NCBI GenBank assembly: GCA_035578135.1
Contig: JAQJVK010000010.1
Coordinates: forward strand, 25,195,471 to 25,259,470
Source of the DNA: Flexamia atlantica
Lineage: Eukaryota; Arthropoda; Insecta; Hemiptera; Cicadellidae
Length of the DNA stretch: 64,000 bases
Direction of reading: 5' to 3'
Shown here piece by piece: positions 12,301-22,919 of the stretch (its first letter is position 1; every line of letters starts with the position of its first letter). The position numbers and the translations under genes were made by a program. Under the pieces are notes generated by a model. It was not told the origin of the DNA and made no database searches. It saw nothing but the letters and a program-made list of their open reading frames with translations.

Positions 12301-12987
12301 TTTTGATTAAATGTACTATCTGACTAGCTGACTGTTTGTCTGTATGTTTTGCGTAAACGTAAAAACAACTGAAATAGTTCAGGTGATGAACGTTAATGGT
12401 TACAAAAGAGGATAGGACCTATTTACAAAAAAGCGGGTCGTGTATCTAGTTAACAAAATTTGCAGATTCTTGTTTTTAGTTTTCCTTAGAGCTGAGTCCG
12501 GTGGGCTCGTGAGGTTTCACTGTTAACCTCGGAGAAAAATGTTCAGTATATCAGAGTGTATTTACTGCGTCTCACAAAGCTGTTTTGAGCTATAACAAAA
12601 TGCGAATGGTTCTGATTTCAAACGTAGATCAATAAATTACTTCTAATCCAGGAAAAAAATCCAACACTTTTGCAATATTCTATCCGTTAAATATAGTTTA
12701 ATTAGTGAATAAAATACGTAGAATTGTTTAGTATAACAATTTAGCTGGATAGTACAGTAGTTGGATACGTTTGCAACGCTACATATCTCCAGGTTTGTTG
12801 AATGATTGATATTGAAACAACGGTGAAAATATGCTGTGTTACCACCAGTGACTGATTTTCAAACGAATAAAAGACTAATTTCATTGGTAAATTATATTCC
12901 AAATTATATGGAGATGTATTTGTAGAATGGTATGTTTCAAGGAGTTCTATCAAACATTAGGTTTGGAAAATTTGTTGCACTGTTGTG
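12301..12987. other. AT-rich spacer, nothing recognised
   Basis: AT-rich sequence; the 70-codon minus ORF (12741-12953) is featureless. Confidence 0.5.
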
Positions 12988-13470
12988 CTAATATGAGGTT
13001 GGAATTGTTTGGACTAAATAACTGAGAGTGACGAAAATAATTGGACTTGTGATTTCAATGCTCCCCTCTTTTAAATCTACAACGCACTTCAAATTCAACT
13101 CTTCGAGTTCCTGTGAAACTTTTTGATCTATTCTTAAAAATGTCTTGACTGAGATCATAAAAAAATCTAAATGAGGCACCACCAAGTTACTGGGATGCAT
13201 CATTCTTGGAAGAACAGCATGATGAAGGAAATTACGGTGGTAATTAAGTCCTTGTTTACAAAAGCTGACGGGAGGTGGTTTATAGGAATGCAGAGTATAA
13301 TTTTTCCTCGAAGTTCTTGGCAATCGATGAAACCTTGTGTAGAAAACGTAAGCCACCTCATGGTCCAACCATCAAGCCAACTCAGATTATATGTCAGAAA
13401 CAGGCGCATCCAGGTAGCCCATCTGCATTCTGTACTAGGCGACAAATCCCCACTGGGGCCCTATTTTTGA
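12988..13470. other. Unrecognised block open in several frames
   Basis: A 126-codon minus ORF (12988-13368) overlaps an 81-codon minus ORF in another frame (13200-13445) and 99- and 71-codon plus ORFs (13171-13470, 13275-13490). I recognise none of them. The block lies about 0.6 kb beyond the 3' end of the decayed minus-strand LINE at 14080-14779. It may be more transposon debris, or an exon-like remnant. A protein-level search of all six frames would decide. Confidence 0.25.
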
Positions 13471-13490
13471 AACGGTTGAGAATTGAGTAG

Positions 13491-14079
13491 TGAGTCACTC
13501 GTCAAGTCACCTGTCAGCTGATGGTAGCATTGTTTAAACCACCACATTGGATGTCAACGTTTCAGACGATATATCTTTCAAAGTAGAAAGCCAAATGTAA
13601 ACATTGATAAATTTTATGGAATTACCTCATTTTCGTGGCTTTAACTAAACTATTTCGGTACATTTTTAGGTCAATTTAGTTGTAAGGCATTTTATAAATA
13701 GTCCAAACGCATTTAAATACTTAGTGTCAAAAAATATTAAACATTATCCAATTGGAAAAGCTTTCCATGATCACAATTTTTCCTCCAAAAGAGAAGAAGA
13801 AGAAACTTGTTCCTGTCAATTCACACGTTTTTGCCTCTTGCTTGGTGAGTAATAATGGTTGAATTGGGGATTTACTCAATGTATATGATATACATATCTT
13901 AGAATTATGAATTTTTTTAGAATAAATGCCTAGTTCAATGATATACACAAATATTGTGGGGCTAAATTGATTAAGTTAGTTAGGAATATTTCAATTTTTA
14001 TGTGTGAATTCATTTTGTAACTAGAAACAAAATAACTAGGGTAATGATCGACTCACTCAATCGCCAACTCACCCATTTC
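13491..14079. other. Spacer possibly including LINE 3' sequence
   Basis: AT-rich DNA immediately 3' (in minus orientation) of the RT relic. It may include the 3' UTR of that element, but no poly-A tract or target duplication could be fixed. Confidence 0.3.
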
Positions 14080-14779
14080 AAATATAGGGTCCCTGGATTT
14101 ACTTTAGTCTATGTCCCATGAGATAATGAGACCAGGAGGAACAGTATTCATGATGTGGACGCATTACAAATTTTGTAGCGTCTTTACACTAGATCCCCTC
14201 ATAGTCTGAATATAAGGTTCATGGGCCCGATTGCTCTTTTACATATGCTGTTTATATAGTTTTCAAAGGATAACGCAGATGAGAGAACCCAAATCACGAA
14301 TCACGTGACACACTCCACAATGACTGTACTGAGAATGTACTGGAAAGCAATTGGTTGCAGATTCCGGTGGAATAAGATCACTTTTGTATTTAATTGCGTT
14401 AAGGAAATTCACATTAGCCTTCGAAAAATCAAGAATCATGTTATGAGCTTTTCAAAGGCACAGGCAAAGACACTACTTTGAGGATGAGTTTGATGTCGTC
14501 AGCAAACATCAATGATTGAACGTTCAGGCCACTGGAGAGGTAGTCAGCGAATATGAGAAACAGAAAGGGATCCAGTGGGAGTCCCGAGGGAAACCCGATG
14601 CTGCCATGATTGAAGAAGAAAGAGCTGAGGCAAACTTTACTCTGAGTCTTCTGATCGTCAAACTATTTCTACAGTTGTCCCAGAATCTCGTGACTTTCCA
14701 CTTTTATGAAGAACGTAGAGTGGTTTATCTTATTAACGCTTTAGCGTAGTCTAAGTAGACAACATCAACTTGATTACCC
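14080..14779 (-). pseudogene. Decayed non-LTR retrotransposon reverse transcriptase (LINE relic)
   Basis: Minus-strand translation, with frameshifts and stops, follows the order of an RT domain. It begins with VDVVYLDYAKAL (motif around the first catalytic aspartate), then GFPSGLPLDPFLFLIF (the GxPQGxxLGPxLFxxF block) and SLMFADDIKLIL (the catalytic F/YADD box; FADD codons at 14495-14506). Further on, KFVMRPHHEYCSSWSHYLMG corresponds to the C-terminal LEYC..W.P region of these enzymes. Stops and at least two frame changes make it non-functional. No endonuclease or ORF1 is visible upstream, so the copy is 5'-truncated, as is typical of LINE insertions. Clade (Jockey/CR1-like) is a guess from the block wording. 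Confidence 0.85.
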
Positions 14780-14795
14780 TCTCAAATAATTTTAG

Positions 14796-14815
14796 TTTTT
14801 TTTTTGGGGGGGGGG
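14796..14815. repeat. T10G10 homopolymer junction
   Basis: Ten T are followed directly by ten G just upstream (in minus sense) of the truncated LINE relic. It could be assembly-fragile; read support should be checked. Confidence 0.8.
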
Positions 14816-14829
14816 TTTGTACGCCCAGG

Positions 14830-15539
14830 TTGGTATTTATTACTATACTATTTTCAATAATACTACAAGGAATACTATCGTTTGATATGTGAACAAACAC
14901 AAGCTTAATTATGCCATAGAGTATAACACCTGTAAATTTATAGCATAGGAAATTAATCGCACTCACACGATAGTTACAACATTCAGGAAGGTAATACATC
15001 CTTGAAATATCCTACATAAATAAACGTTTTAATTGCAATTTAAATTTTAATCGCAATTGAAAAACGGACACCCTTCTGTTAATTAATAGACTCGGTACAT
15101 TCTTTACTTGTAATTAATTTGCTACGGCTGTTTCCTAGCGAAGCCATAAATTGGCTAGCTTCCTCCCAGCTCTCTACATATCAAGCAGACAATATTCAGG
15201 GCACTGTCTTTAAAACACTTAATGGCTTAAAACTTCGAATGAAACGGTTAGTGTGTGATATGGATTATCTATCATATAGAGGATAACAACTTAAGAAATC
15301 TTATTCGGTAGTTGTTTTTAATGTATATGTTGTGCATAAAGTTAATTATTGAGGTGCCCGATCATTTTAAGTATAATCCTGTCAAATTAAATAGTGAGTG
15401 GATGGGTAAGAAAAACTTTCATGTCATGTCACTTTTAGTCATCAGGATTTATGAGTCGACTCTCGCAAACTCAAAATGCTACAGAAGTACGATTTTTCTT
15501 CGAGCTACGTATAGTTCGATTTATGCATAGTTAAATCAG
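14830..15539. other. AT-rich spacer, nothing recognised
   Basis: No coding or repeat signal. The 72-codon plus ORF (15312-15530) is featureless. Confidence 0.45.
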
Positions 15540-15850
15540 AGGTAATTGTTACTTAAGTTCGACTTACAAAAGTAGTTTGATCAAAAATTCAAGTTATAGA
15601 GGTAAACCATACTAAAATTCGAGTTAGAGAGGTAAAGAATAGTGTGCTGGACCGGATTTGACTCATTGACAGGTTGAGACCGGCACGCCGGGGTATTGAC
15701 TTGAAGAAGTCCATTCAGTAAACTTAGAGATATGGTGGTAAACTTCGACTTATGGAGGTAAAGTGCTGATTTGATAGGAGTTATCTACTGATCTTCGAGT
15801 TATAGAGGGAGCGTTTGCGTTATATTGGTTTACAGAGGTAAAATATAACC
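15540..15850 (+). repeat. Degenerate short-period repeat built on TTCGAGTTATAGAGGTAAA
   Basis: Variants of this phrase recur near 15555, 15590, 15620, 15735, 15790 and 15825, e.g. AATTCGAGTTAGAGAGGTAAA and CTTCGACTTATGGAGGTAAA. Spacing is irregular (about 30-110 bp). It looks like a decayed tandem repeat interrupted by an unrelated segment at 15640-15715. The function is unknown. Confidence 0.6.
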
Positions 15851-16515
15851 GTAAGATTATTTAAAGTTATGAATGTTTTATTTCGATTTTAACAAACGTT
15901 TCTTATGGGATCGAATATAATTTGAGTCATCGAAAATTTTGATTATCGAAAGTCCACTACGCACAGTAAAAAATTTAAATGTAAGGCATTTTAAAAGGGA
16001 GAGTGATATTTATGTTGAGTATCCATCCCCTCTCACAAATTAGCCAACTTAAATTCAATACTCTAAACCCAAAATAATGGGCATAAGTTAACCCTTTACT
16101 TTCAATAAAAACAAGTATTATCAGAACAAAGAATGCAAAAATAGAAAACTCTAGGTTTTTATTTCGTTTAGTGGTGGTAGATAAACTGTAATTCAAGGCT
16201 CTTCAAGTGTTAGCGTGAAATTTCAGTTGTCGCCAATGTTATGGATAGTTTCTCAGGAATTGCTTGAACTTATTCTTAATTAGCTTCCCGTTTGGTTAAT
16301 CACATTTTTGATTTTTTTTCGATACTCATATTTTTATTCCCAATAATGAAAACAAGAAAAATCCTTGTAAGGTAAAATCAAGAGGCCTCGACTGATCAGT
16401 TCAGTTTATGTGCTATCAATATGTTTTATTATTTTCTCACACTGCAGTTTTATCCATGTGGTAGTGTGGCGAAACACCGGCAGTAAGATGTTTCTACCTC
16501 TTATTAAGAGTAGTT
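15851..16515. other. AT-rich spacer, nothing recognised
   Basis: A 73-codon minus ORF (15975-16196) is hydrophobic but has no context supporting a gene. Confidence 0.45.
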
Positions 16516-16609
16516 TTCATTACTAGTCTCGAAAGTGACCTATTGCGGGGAGAGATAAGTGGAAAAAGCTATCGAGCCCCACAATAGCACTTTTGAGACG
16601 AGTAATGAA
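16516..16609. repeat. Inverted repeat, about 34-bp arms
   Basis: The left arm 16516-16550 begins TTCATTACTAGTCTCG and the right arm 16577-16609 ends CGAGTAATGAA. They pair with a few mismatches around a 26-nt spacer. The sequence CATTACGATATCGAAA follows shortly after. It is a possible small fold-back element. Confidence 0.65.
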
Positions 16610-17229
16610 CATTATTTTTCATTACGATATCGAAAAACTTGTAAACAACATGAATATTTTTGTTTATTCAACTTAGTATCAGGAAAAAACGAACTCATAA
16701 CGCTGAGTTTCCGTGCTTATGTCTAGGTACAGTAATGCAACAGCTGATAGATCTGCACTGCAAAATCCCTTAACGGTTACTTTCCGTCCACCACATACAC
16801 ACAGAAAGTTAACGATATGTAATTTCGCCGTGCAGTAGCGGGAATAACCTATTTGCTTAGCTCATTTTATGTTTAGAAAGTGTATTTCGTGTGTAGAGTA
16901 ATGAAAATGTTATTTATATGTGGAAATAAGGCAGTCTTACATTTTCACTCCACAAAGGACTGTTAGATGCCACTAATAAAGGAAAGGCCCAGAAATATTC
17001 CTCGTATTTCGATGACTCGAAATTTTGTCTTGAACAGTTAAAATCATAAATTGTGTCAGGATGTCATCGAATGATCGCTACCCGAACTTCGAGTGGTCGT
17101 CTATTTCTCATATACTAAACAGTCATCGTATATTCAAAAAATTTCAATAACGAATGTAAATCGAAAAGTAACAGTTTATAATGATCTTCTACTACTCTAC
17201 TGGCAATACATCAACAACCGATTCATTTC
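16610..17229. other. AT-rich spacer
   Basis: No coding signal. Phrases such as GACTCGAAATTTTG and ACTTCGAGTGGTCG around 17030-17095 recall the 15.5 kb repeat but are too diverged to assign. Confidence 0.35.
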
Positions 17230-17870
17230 ATATTCCCTCGCCTTTAAACGTGATACGGGACATTAACTGGAGGTGCGGGATGTAGCGCAGGATAGCTGCG
17301 AGGGCGGCGCGGCGGAGGGCTGGCCGAGCTAGTTACGTGTGCATATTTATAAAAGACCGGCGGAGTGTGTGAGGGATGAGAGAGACAATCGGCGAGCCCG
17401 GCACAACACCGCTATTAATTATCCTATCTTGACCCCATGAGACGGACGGGTCGAGATTTTTCCATCCCAAACGGTTCTAAATAATTCGGCCGCGTCCGGA
17501 TTTGACTCGATTCGCGTTCAGCCTTTTGACTTCGCATCGACGACCCGATGAAAAACATTAGAGGATAAAATACACATAAAGGAAGGGGAAGTCGCGAATT
17601 ACAATGCCCCGCGCGTGTCCGGTGCGCTGCCCAGAGATTTGCCGGAGTTTTGAAAAAAATATAGGATTTGTCTTTTTTGGGACCCACGTCGGCGTCGTTC
17701 GGATTGCGAATAATCGCGATTCTTTCATTTTTAATGAAGCTTCAGCGACCGGACGTACGGTTGGGGGCTTAACATGCGGGACTCGGTTCTCAAGTAAACA
17801 CGACCGAACTGCGGTCGGTCCGGCAAAACGGGGGACTATTTTTGAAATGCTAGAATGACACCCGGACTAT
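17230..17870. promoter_or_regulatory. Island 4 with a TATA-like word
   Basis: This GC-rich complex block contains TATAAAAG at 17348-17355, followed by a GC-rich 30-bp stretch. That would be the spacing of a core promoter on plus, but there is no clear initiator or downstream ORF with a splice donor. Overlapping ORFs (87 codons minus at 17424-17687, 84 plus at 17604-17858) are featureless. It could be a promoter or an enhancer. Confidence 0.3.
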
Positions 17871-18650
17871 TTCCTTCCAAGATGGTAGTTTATAACCAAG
17901 CAACTGGAGTCTATAGCCTAACTGAAGGCTTTTTTTCTCTTTTATATTAATATTTTAATAAATAACTGAAATCGATATTATGAATGTTAGCACTAATGGT
18001 TACGTCTATTTTAACAAATATCTTTTATAACTATAACGGAAACTACATGAAAAATATCCTCAAGACTTCTCAAAAAAAGAACGGTTTTAAATACATATAT
18101 AATAAGACCTTGCAAGATTCTACATTTTAAATTTTAAAATAAAATTTTGAATCATTATGGATATTTTAATTTAAAGAGCGATTGATTGTTCTTGGAAGAA
18201 CTTCAATAACTCAATACTCAATAGCCTAGTAATAAATATTTTTTAATACGTCTCTGTGATATAGTAAGAGTATCTTCATTTATGTTTTATAATTACATCT
18301 GAGCTTAATCAGAAAGTATTTGAATAGAAGGAAACTTTTCTATTCTAGAAGCAAACTAAAATTACTTACTTACCTACATCCTTACCGTTTGTATTACTGG
18401 TAGTTTAAAAATTAACGACTCTCAATTAATTGTCGATTGGTATTTTATCCGACGTAAATTTTATAACCCATCGATAAACCCAAACTTATCAACATTTTCA
18501 GTTAAACTGTTCAAGAAGGCGTTTTCAATTAAAAGATGGTAATTCGGTGGAAAGTTGATTAAGGACGGAGCCAAGTGTAATATTGACTCACTACCGATAA
18601 AGGTTATCAAATTGACGAAGTAGCTAATTTGGAAGATCAATCTTGGCGGT
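17871..18650. other. AT-rich spacer, nothing recognised
   Basis: AT-rich DNA without repeats or ORFs of note. Confidence 0.5.
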
Positions 18651-18900
18651 TGACACTATCCCTCTCAAGGACAGGGGGTGGGAGGGGGGTTCGTTGAATA
18701 TTCATATACCGCCTCTTCAATATCATATATGCCACGAGACTGCTTAAAGAAATCTCTTCAACCCCAATCATCATCCATCCTCGGTTCCATCGACACCCCC
18801 GCTCGCTGCTCACTGTGCTCACGTCGGGCGACGTGCGGAATATATATAACGTTGTCACACTATGTTCGTTATTGTAGCGCACCTCGTTTAAGGGGCTAGC
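18651..18900. other. Short mixed-composition block
   Basis: It is open on both strands (81 codons minus, 73 plus) without domain. TATATATAA at about 18841-18849 lies at its right side. It is a minor candidate island. Confidence 0.25.
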
Positions 18901-19010
18901 TTAGCTAAAACGCAAGCTTTTACAAAAAATATCACTGTGCCTAAACTTATCATCCTAGAATATTGAAACTTTTAGAGCATTTTAAGTACAAACTTGGGTA
19001 AATAAATATT

Positions 19011-19072
19011 TAAAATAATTTGAAAAATATTGCTCAGTTTCTTAACTTAGCAATATTTTTCAAATTATTTTA
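19011..19072. repeat. Perfect 24-bp inverted repeat, 14-nt loop
   Basis: Arms 19011-19034 and 19049-19072 are exact reverse complements; the core word is TTTGAAAAATATTGCT. It is very AT-rich and could extrude as a cruciform. Confidence 0.9.
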
Positions 19073-19620
19073 TTAAGGAGTATTAAGGAAAATTTTTAAA
19101 TTATAAACTAGTAAAAACCTAGGTTACGATTTAAAAATTATTGTTGATTATATTTAACTCTCTCAAGTATGTGGTATCATCTTTTCCCCTTATACCTAAG
19201 ACCATGGCCTGAACTAGACTTTTGGTTGTATTAACACTTTTGCTGATTGGTGAATTTTTTTAATATTAATAAAAATAATAACGATACATTTTCTTATATG
19301 TATTTTTTACTTTTAGCATATTTATAGCTATAATCCTAGTTCGGACCATAGACAATAATGATATTAACATCTCCTTGAAATTTGGTGATGATATCATAAT
19401 CGATTTAGTAGATATCATATAAAGAATAACAAAAAACACAAGTTTCAGGAAATCAGATGTTAAGTATTTACTGACAGCCTTAAAACAACATGCATTTATA
19501 GTGACTATAAAGTTATAGTTACTTAAAGTTATAGTAATTAGGTAACTAATTAAACTACTAATTAAACTCATTTAAAGTTATAGTAATAAGAAAATAGTGA
19601 CTATAAAGCCATTTAATAGT
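19073..19620. other. AT-rich sequence with AAAGTTATAGT repeats
   Basis: Around 19500-19590 the word AAAGTTATAGT occurs three times, with GTGACTATAAAG twice. This is a short irregular repeat. A 101-codon minus ORF (19266-19571) is hydrophobic and overlaps this low-complexity region; I do not call it a gene. Confidence 0.4.
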
Positions 19621-19948
19621 ATATTACTTCCTTAATAGCCTGAATATCAAGAAACCTTTTTTATAATATAAATGATATTATCATGTTGAACTAGTTTCGA
19701 AGAAATTACTGTTCATTACCAGCGGGAATTGCTTATTTAGCCCTCATGTTTGTAGATGTCGAATATACTTTGACACATAAAAACAGTACATTTTACAAAA
19801 ATGGTTATGACTAAGTTTATCCGGCAACTACAGAAATGTGGGTTAAATAAAACAGGCCGCTGATAATGAAGAGTCATTTCTTCGAAACTAGTTCGGCATG
19901 ATATGAAAACAAGATTTTTGATATCTTCAGGCTATTAAGTAAGTAATA
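19621..19948. mobile_element. Fold-back element, about 328 bp, arms about 140-155 bp
   Basis: The left end (TTCCTTAATAGCCTGAATATC) and the reverse complement of the right end (TTACTTAATAGCCTGAAGATA) match, and pairing continues inward. Shared inner phrases are GAACTAGTTTCGAAGAAAT and CATTAnCAGCGG, down to a loop near 19775-19810. Both arms carry GAACTAGTTTCGAAGAAAT or its complement. On the right arm, plus strand, CTGATAAT, a GAAGA/TCTTC hairpin and GAAACTAG follow one another (19857-19890), a hammerhead-like order. No coding sequence is present. Confidence 0.75.
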
Positions 19949-20043
19949 CATTACACTTTAAGAAAATGTATCAAGGCTGTCAGAACGAATAAAAAATATA
20001 AAGAAACTAGCAAAAGTAAGAAATTTTAGACAATTGTAATGAA

Positions 20044-20258
20044 AAACTCGTGTCAAAGGGAAAGATACAAAATTCCCTGACATTATTTCAACTAATAAAC
20101 TATTTAAAGAGGGCAAAGTGATAGCAAATATTCAAAACGATAAATTATATTTCACTATGGTTTTGAACGGAGATAATTCAAAAGCCATTCTCAAAGCTAA
20201 TTTAACAAATGACTTGCAACAAGAAATCCAAAATTCTTTCATAGATTTGTGGGAGTAG
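20044..20258 (+). other. Open frame without start codon, 71 codons, product unknown
   Basis: After the stop at about 20041 a frame stays open to a TAG at about 20256-20258 and, after that one stop, continues for another 20 codons or so in a similar style. The translation is lysine/asparagine-rich with mixed polar and hydrophobic residues (e.g. FPDIISTNKLFKEGKVIANI and NDLQQEIQNSFIDLWE), unlike the low-complexity ORFs elsewhere in AT-rich DNA here. I do not recognise a family. It could be a decayed transposon ORF, given the adjacent fold-back element, or an exon remnant. There are no clear splice sites. Confidence 0.3.
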
Positions 20259-20319
20259 TTTAAAGCAAATGGTTTAAAACCAAACAGTAACAAAATAATC
20301 TCAAGTTATACATTTTGAG

Positions 20320-21187
20320 ACTGCTCGTAGGGGCAGGTGTGATTAGAAACACACGGCATTAAAAAAAACTTTGTCTATTGTTCAGGCAACAATATGTCTT
20401 GGCCTAGAAATTGATGACGACTTAAACTGTAAAAGTTGTATTATTATCTTATCAAGAAAATTGAATTCGTCATGTTTAAAATGCACATTCTTCAAAACTC
20501 ATTGCTTTTCATGCTTTATTTGCTACAATAAAATAGTATACGGTTGAATCGTGGTCCAGTAGTTTTGGCATGGAGGAAGTTTCCAAAATTTAAAAAAGTT
20601 ATCTGAAAATCATCACTAAAACGAAGACAAGAACTTCATTCTAAGGGCTATTCAAAGATCTTGATTATTTAAACCTCCCCTCTATGTATATTTTTCAATG
20701 TACCAATTTCCGTTGAATTACTTTGATGGAAAAACCACACTTACATAACTATGGTAAGTAATTTTTAAAAACCGGACAACAGATTTCCAGTACGGATTAC
20801 CGGATTACAGATTATCTATGAATTTCATTGATAATTTTCACTATACATAAAAAACTATGAAGTATACTGCCTATCGGAATGTAAAATATTGAATGCAACC
20901 TTAACTTAAGTTAAGCATGAGCTGGAACAAAAGAAATGTAATATGATCGATTAAGACTTGAATTTGAATTAATTATACCTCAAAAAGTTAGAAATTATTT
21001 TATTATATATGACATAAATTATTGTGTGGAATGTCATTACCAAACCGACTTTTACTCTGGGGTGCAGTTTTGAAAACTCGTCGGACTGTGGGGCATATCT
21101 AAATATCATTATTGCTGTAAAATTTTAATGAATAATTATCAGCGGGTGAAAATATTACATATTAACCAATATAATCCATATTTTTGT
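20320..21187. other. AT-rich spacer, nothing recognised
   Basis: This is AT-rich DNA before the 66-bp array. No structure or coding signal that I can support. Confidence 0.45.
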
Positions 21188-21717
21188 GCCAACCGAGGAA
21201 CTGAATCCGGCACCACTAGTTATAGCCCAGAGTTCTGCTTAGAGCTAGGCACTGCCAACCGAGGAACCGAACCCGGCACCGCTAGTTATAGCCCAGAGTT
21301 CTGCTTAGAGCTAGGCACTGCCAACCGAGGAACCGAACCCGGCACCACTAGTTATAGCCCAGAGTTCTGCTTAGAGCTAGGCACTGCCAGCCGAGGAACC
21401 GAACCCGGCACCGCTAGTTATAGCCTAGAGTTCTGCTTAGAGCTAGGCACTGCCAACCGAGGAACCGAACCCGGCACCGCTAGTTATAGCCCAGAGTTCT
21501 GCTTAGAGCTAGGCACTGCCAACCGAGGAACCGAACCCGGCACCGCTAGTTATAGCCCAGAGTTCTGCTTAGAGCTAGGCACTGCCAACCGAGGAACCGA
21601 ACCCGGCACCGCTAGTTATAGCCCAGAGTTCTGCTTAGAGCTAGGCACTGCCAACCGAGGAACCGAACCCGGCACCGCTAGTTATAGCCCAGAGTTCTGC
21701 TTAGAGCTAGGCACTGC
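21188..21717 (+). repeat. Minisatellite, 66-bp unit, 8 copies, in-frame ORF of 200 codons
   Basis: The unit begins GCCAACCGAGGAACCGAACC and ends CTTAGAGCTAGGCACT; copies start every 66 bp from 21188 to 21650. As 66 is a multiple of three, the ORF at 21128-21730 (plus) reads a perfect 22-residue repeat (ANRGTEPGTASYSPEF plus CLELGT) eight times after a 20-residue AT-rich lead. The differences I could read between copies (Pro/Ser, Ala/Thr, Asn/Ser, Pro/Leu) all change the amino acid. There is no sign of purifying selection and no domain. Coding is possible but unlikely. Confidence 0.95.
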
Positions 21718-21839
21718 CAATTATAAGTAAATGACAATCCACTATAAATTTATTTTCTGTAGCAATATATTCTTACTTTTGTTCAAGTAATCATCAAAGT
21801 ACTCTTTCGCTGTAACGATAAAAAAAGAATAAAAAGGAG

Positions 21840-22340
21840 CTTTTCAACGCCGAACACTACTCAATCTATAACGTGAAGCGCGCTGAAAAAGTTTCCTTTT
21901 ATCACGTTCGAATTAAGTTTCCCGAGTAAAGATTTAACTTGATAAAACAATCCGAGGTTGTCAACGACAAAAAACCCGATGTAAAAAAGCGTTAGTTGTG
22001 TTTATGAGCAAGCGCACGAGTGGCGGCCCCCTAAATGCCTGTTTCTTATTTACTTGCCCCCAGCTACTCGGAACGCTTCGATCCTAACCCGCCTCCGGTG
22101 TCATTAAACCTTCACCGTTTTCATCCTCGTTTATATTTTTACATTACTGAAACCCCTCTTGGACCTCTCAGATTCGATATTAATCCATCCCTGAGGGCTT
22201 TCAATTTCAACTTCGTGACAGTTATCTCGAACAAAAGATATTGGGAATTCCGAGTAACGTTTGAACTTTCTTGTTTTAAAATTTGCATTTCGGTTGTTTT
22301 TATGTATTTGATTCCGCTCTTGGGACTTGGATTTTGAGAG
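21840..22340. promoter_or_regulatory. Island 5 beside the 66-bp array
   Basis: This complex-sequence block begins about 120 bp after the minisatellite. ORFs on both strands (100 codons plus at 22035-22337; 97 minus at 22131-22424) show no domain. It is a candidate conserved non-coding element by analogy with the others. Confidence 0.3.
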
Positions 22341-22742
22341 AGGAAAATAATAATCGATTGATTTTTTTAGCTTAGGAAGTTTAAATATAGAAAATATACT
22401 AATGATGAAGACCAAGATCTGCAAACATAAAACTATATCTTATGTTTTAAATCTCGAAAATCTCTGAGTAGAATTTAACATTTTCTCACCCAAACAAAAA
22501 TAAATAACGATTTCTTAGCAATGTAAAAAAGATATTCATGCGTTTCTCTCCATGTAATAATTAGATGACTACTGCAAAGAGACAATAAACTAAGTAGAAC
22601 GTAATTGTTAACGGTCGTGTATTTGGAGGTTACACTACAGTGTATTTAGTATATGGTATCACCGAAAACGGGTAAATGGCTGAAATATGATTAGCTCGAT
22701 GATAAAATAACATCAATAACTTTTCCACTTTCGATTTGTGTA

Positions 22743-22919
22743 AATTCTAGTTTAAGATATGGTATATTTCCAAGTGATTCGGAAGTAGCAAAAATTGTAC
22801 CAGTGTATAAGAAAGGCTGTCGCAATGAGGTTAATAGTAACAGGCCAAACTCTGTGGTCCTTTTTATGTCTGAAGTCTATGAGATTGTAATGAAAAATCA
22901 GGTTTGTGCTTTTTTATAA
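22743..22919 (+). pseudogene. Non-LTR reverse transcriptase fragment
   Basis: The plus frame reads NSSLRYGIFP, then SEVAKIVPVYKKG, RNEVNSNRP and MSEVYEIVMKNQ before two stops. This is the N-terminal RT block of insect LINEs (S.rtG.FP..lK.A.vvPiyKKG....v.nyRPIS..p..skv.E.v). The usual PIS is PNS here and the tyrosine before RP is lost. Only this piece (about 58 residues) survives. The catalytic FADD region is absent, so the copy has been deleted or interrupted. It is independent of the minus-strand relic at 14 kb. Confidence 0.85.

Noticed and set aside
14441..14749. The plus-strand 77-codon ORF over the LINE relic (14516-14749)
   Set aside because: It is the antisense shadow of the minus-strand RT blocks.
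17348..17355. Core promoter at TATAAAAG
   Set aside because: No initiator, no downstream coding exon and no splice donor; kept only as a weak note in island 4.
18637..18899. Overlapping ORFs on both strands as a gene
   Set aside because: Short, featureless and mutually overlapping; composition explains them.
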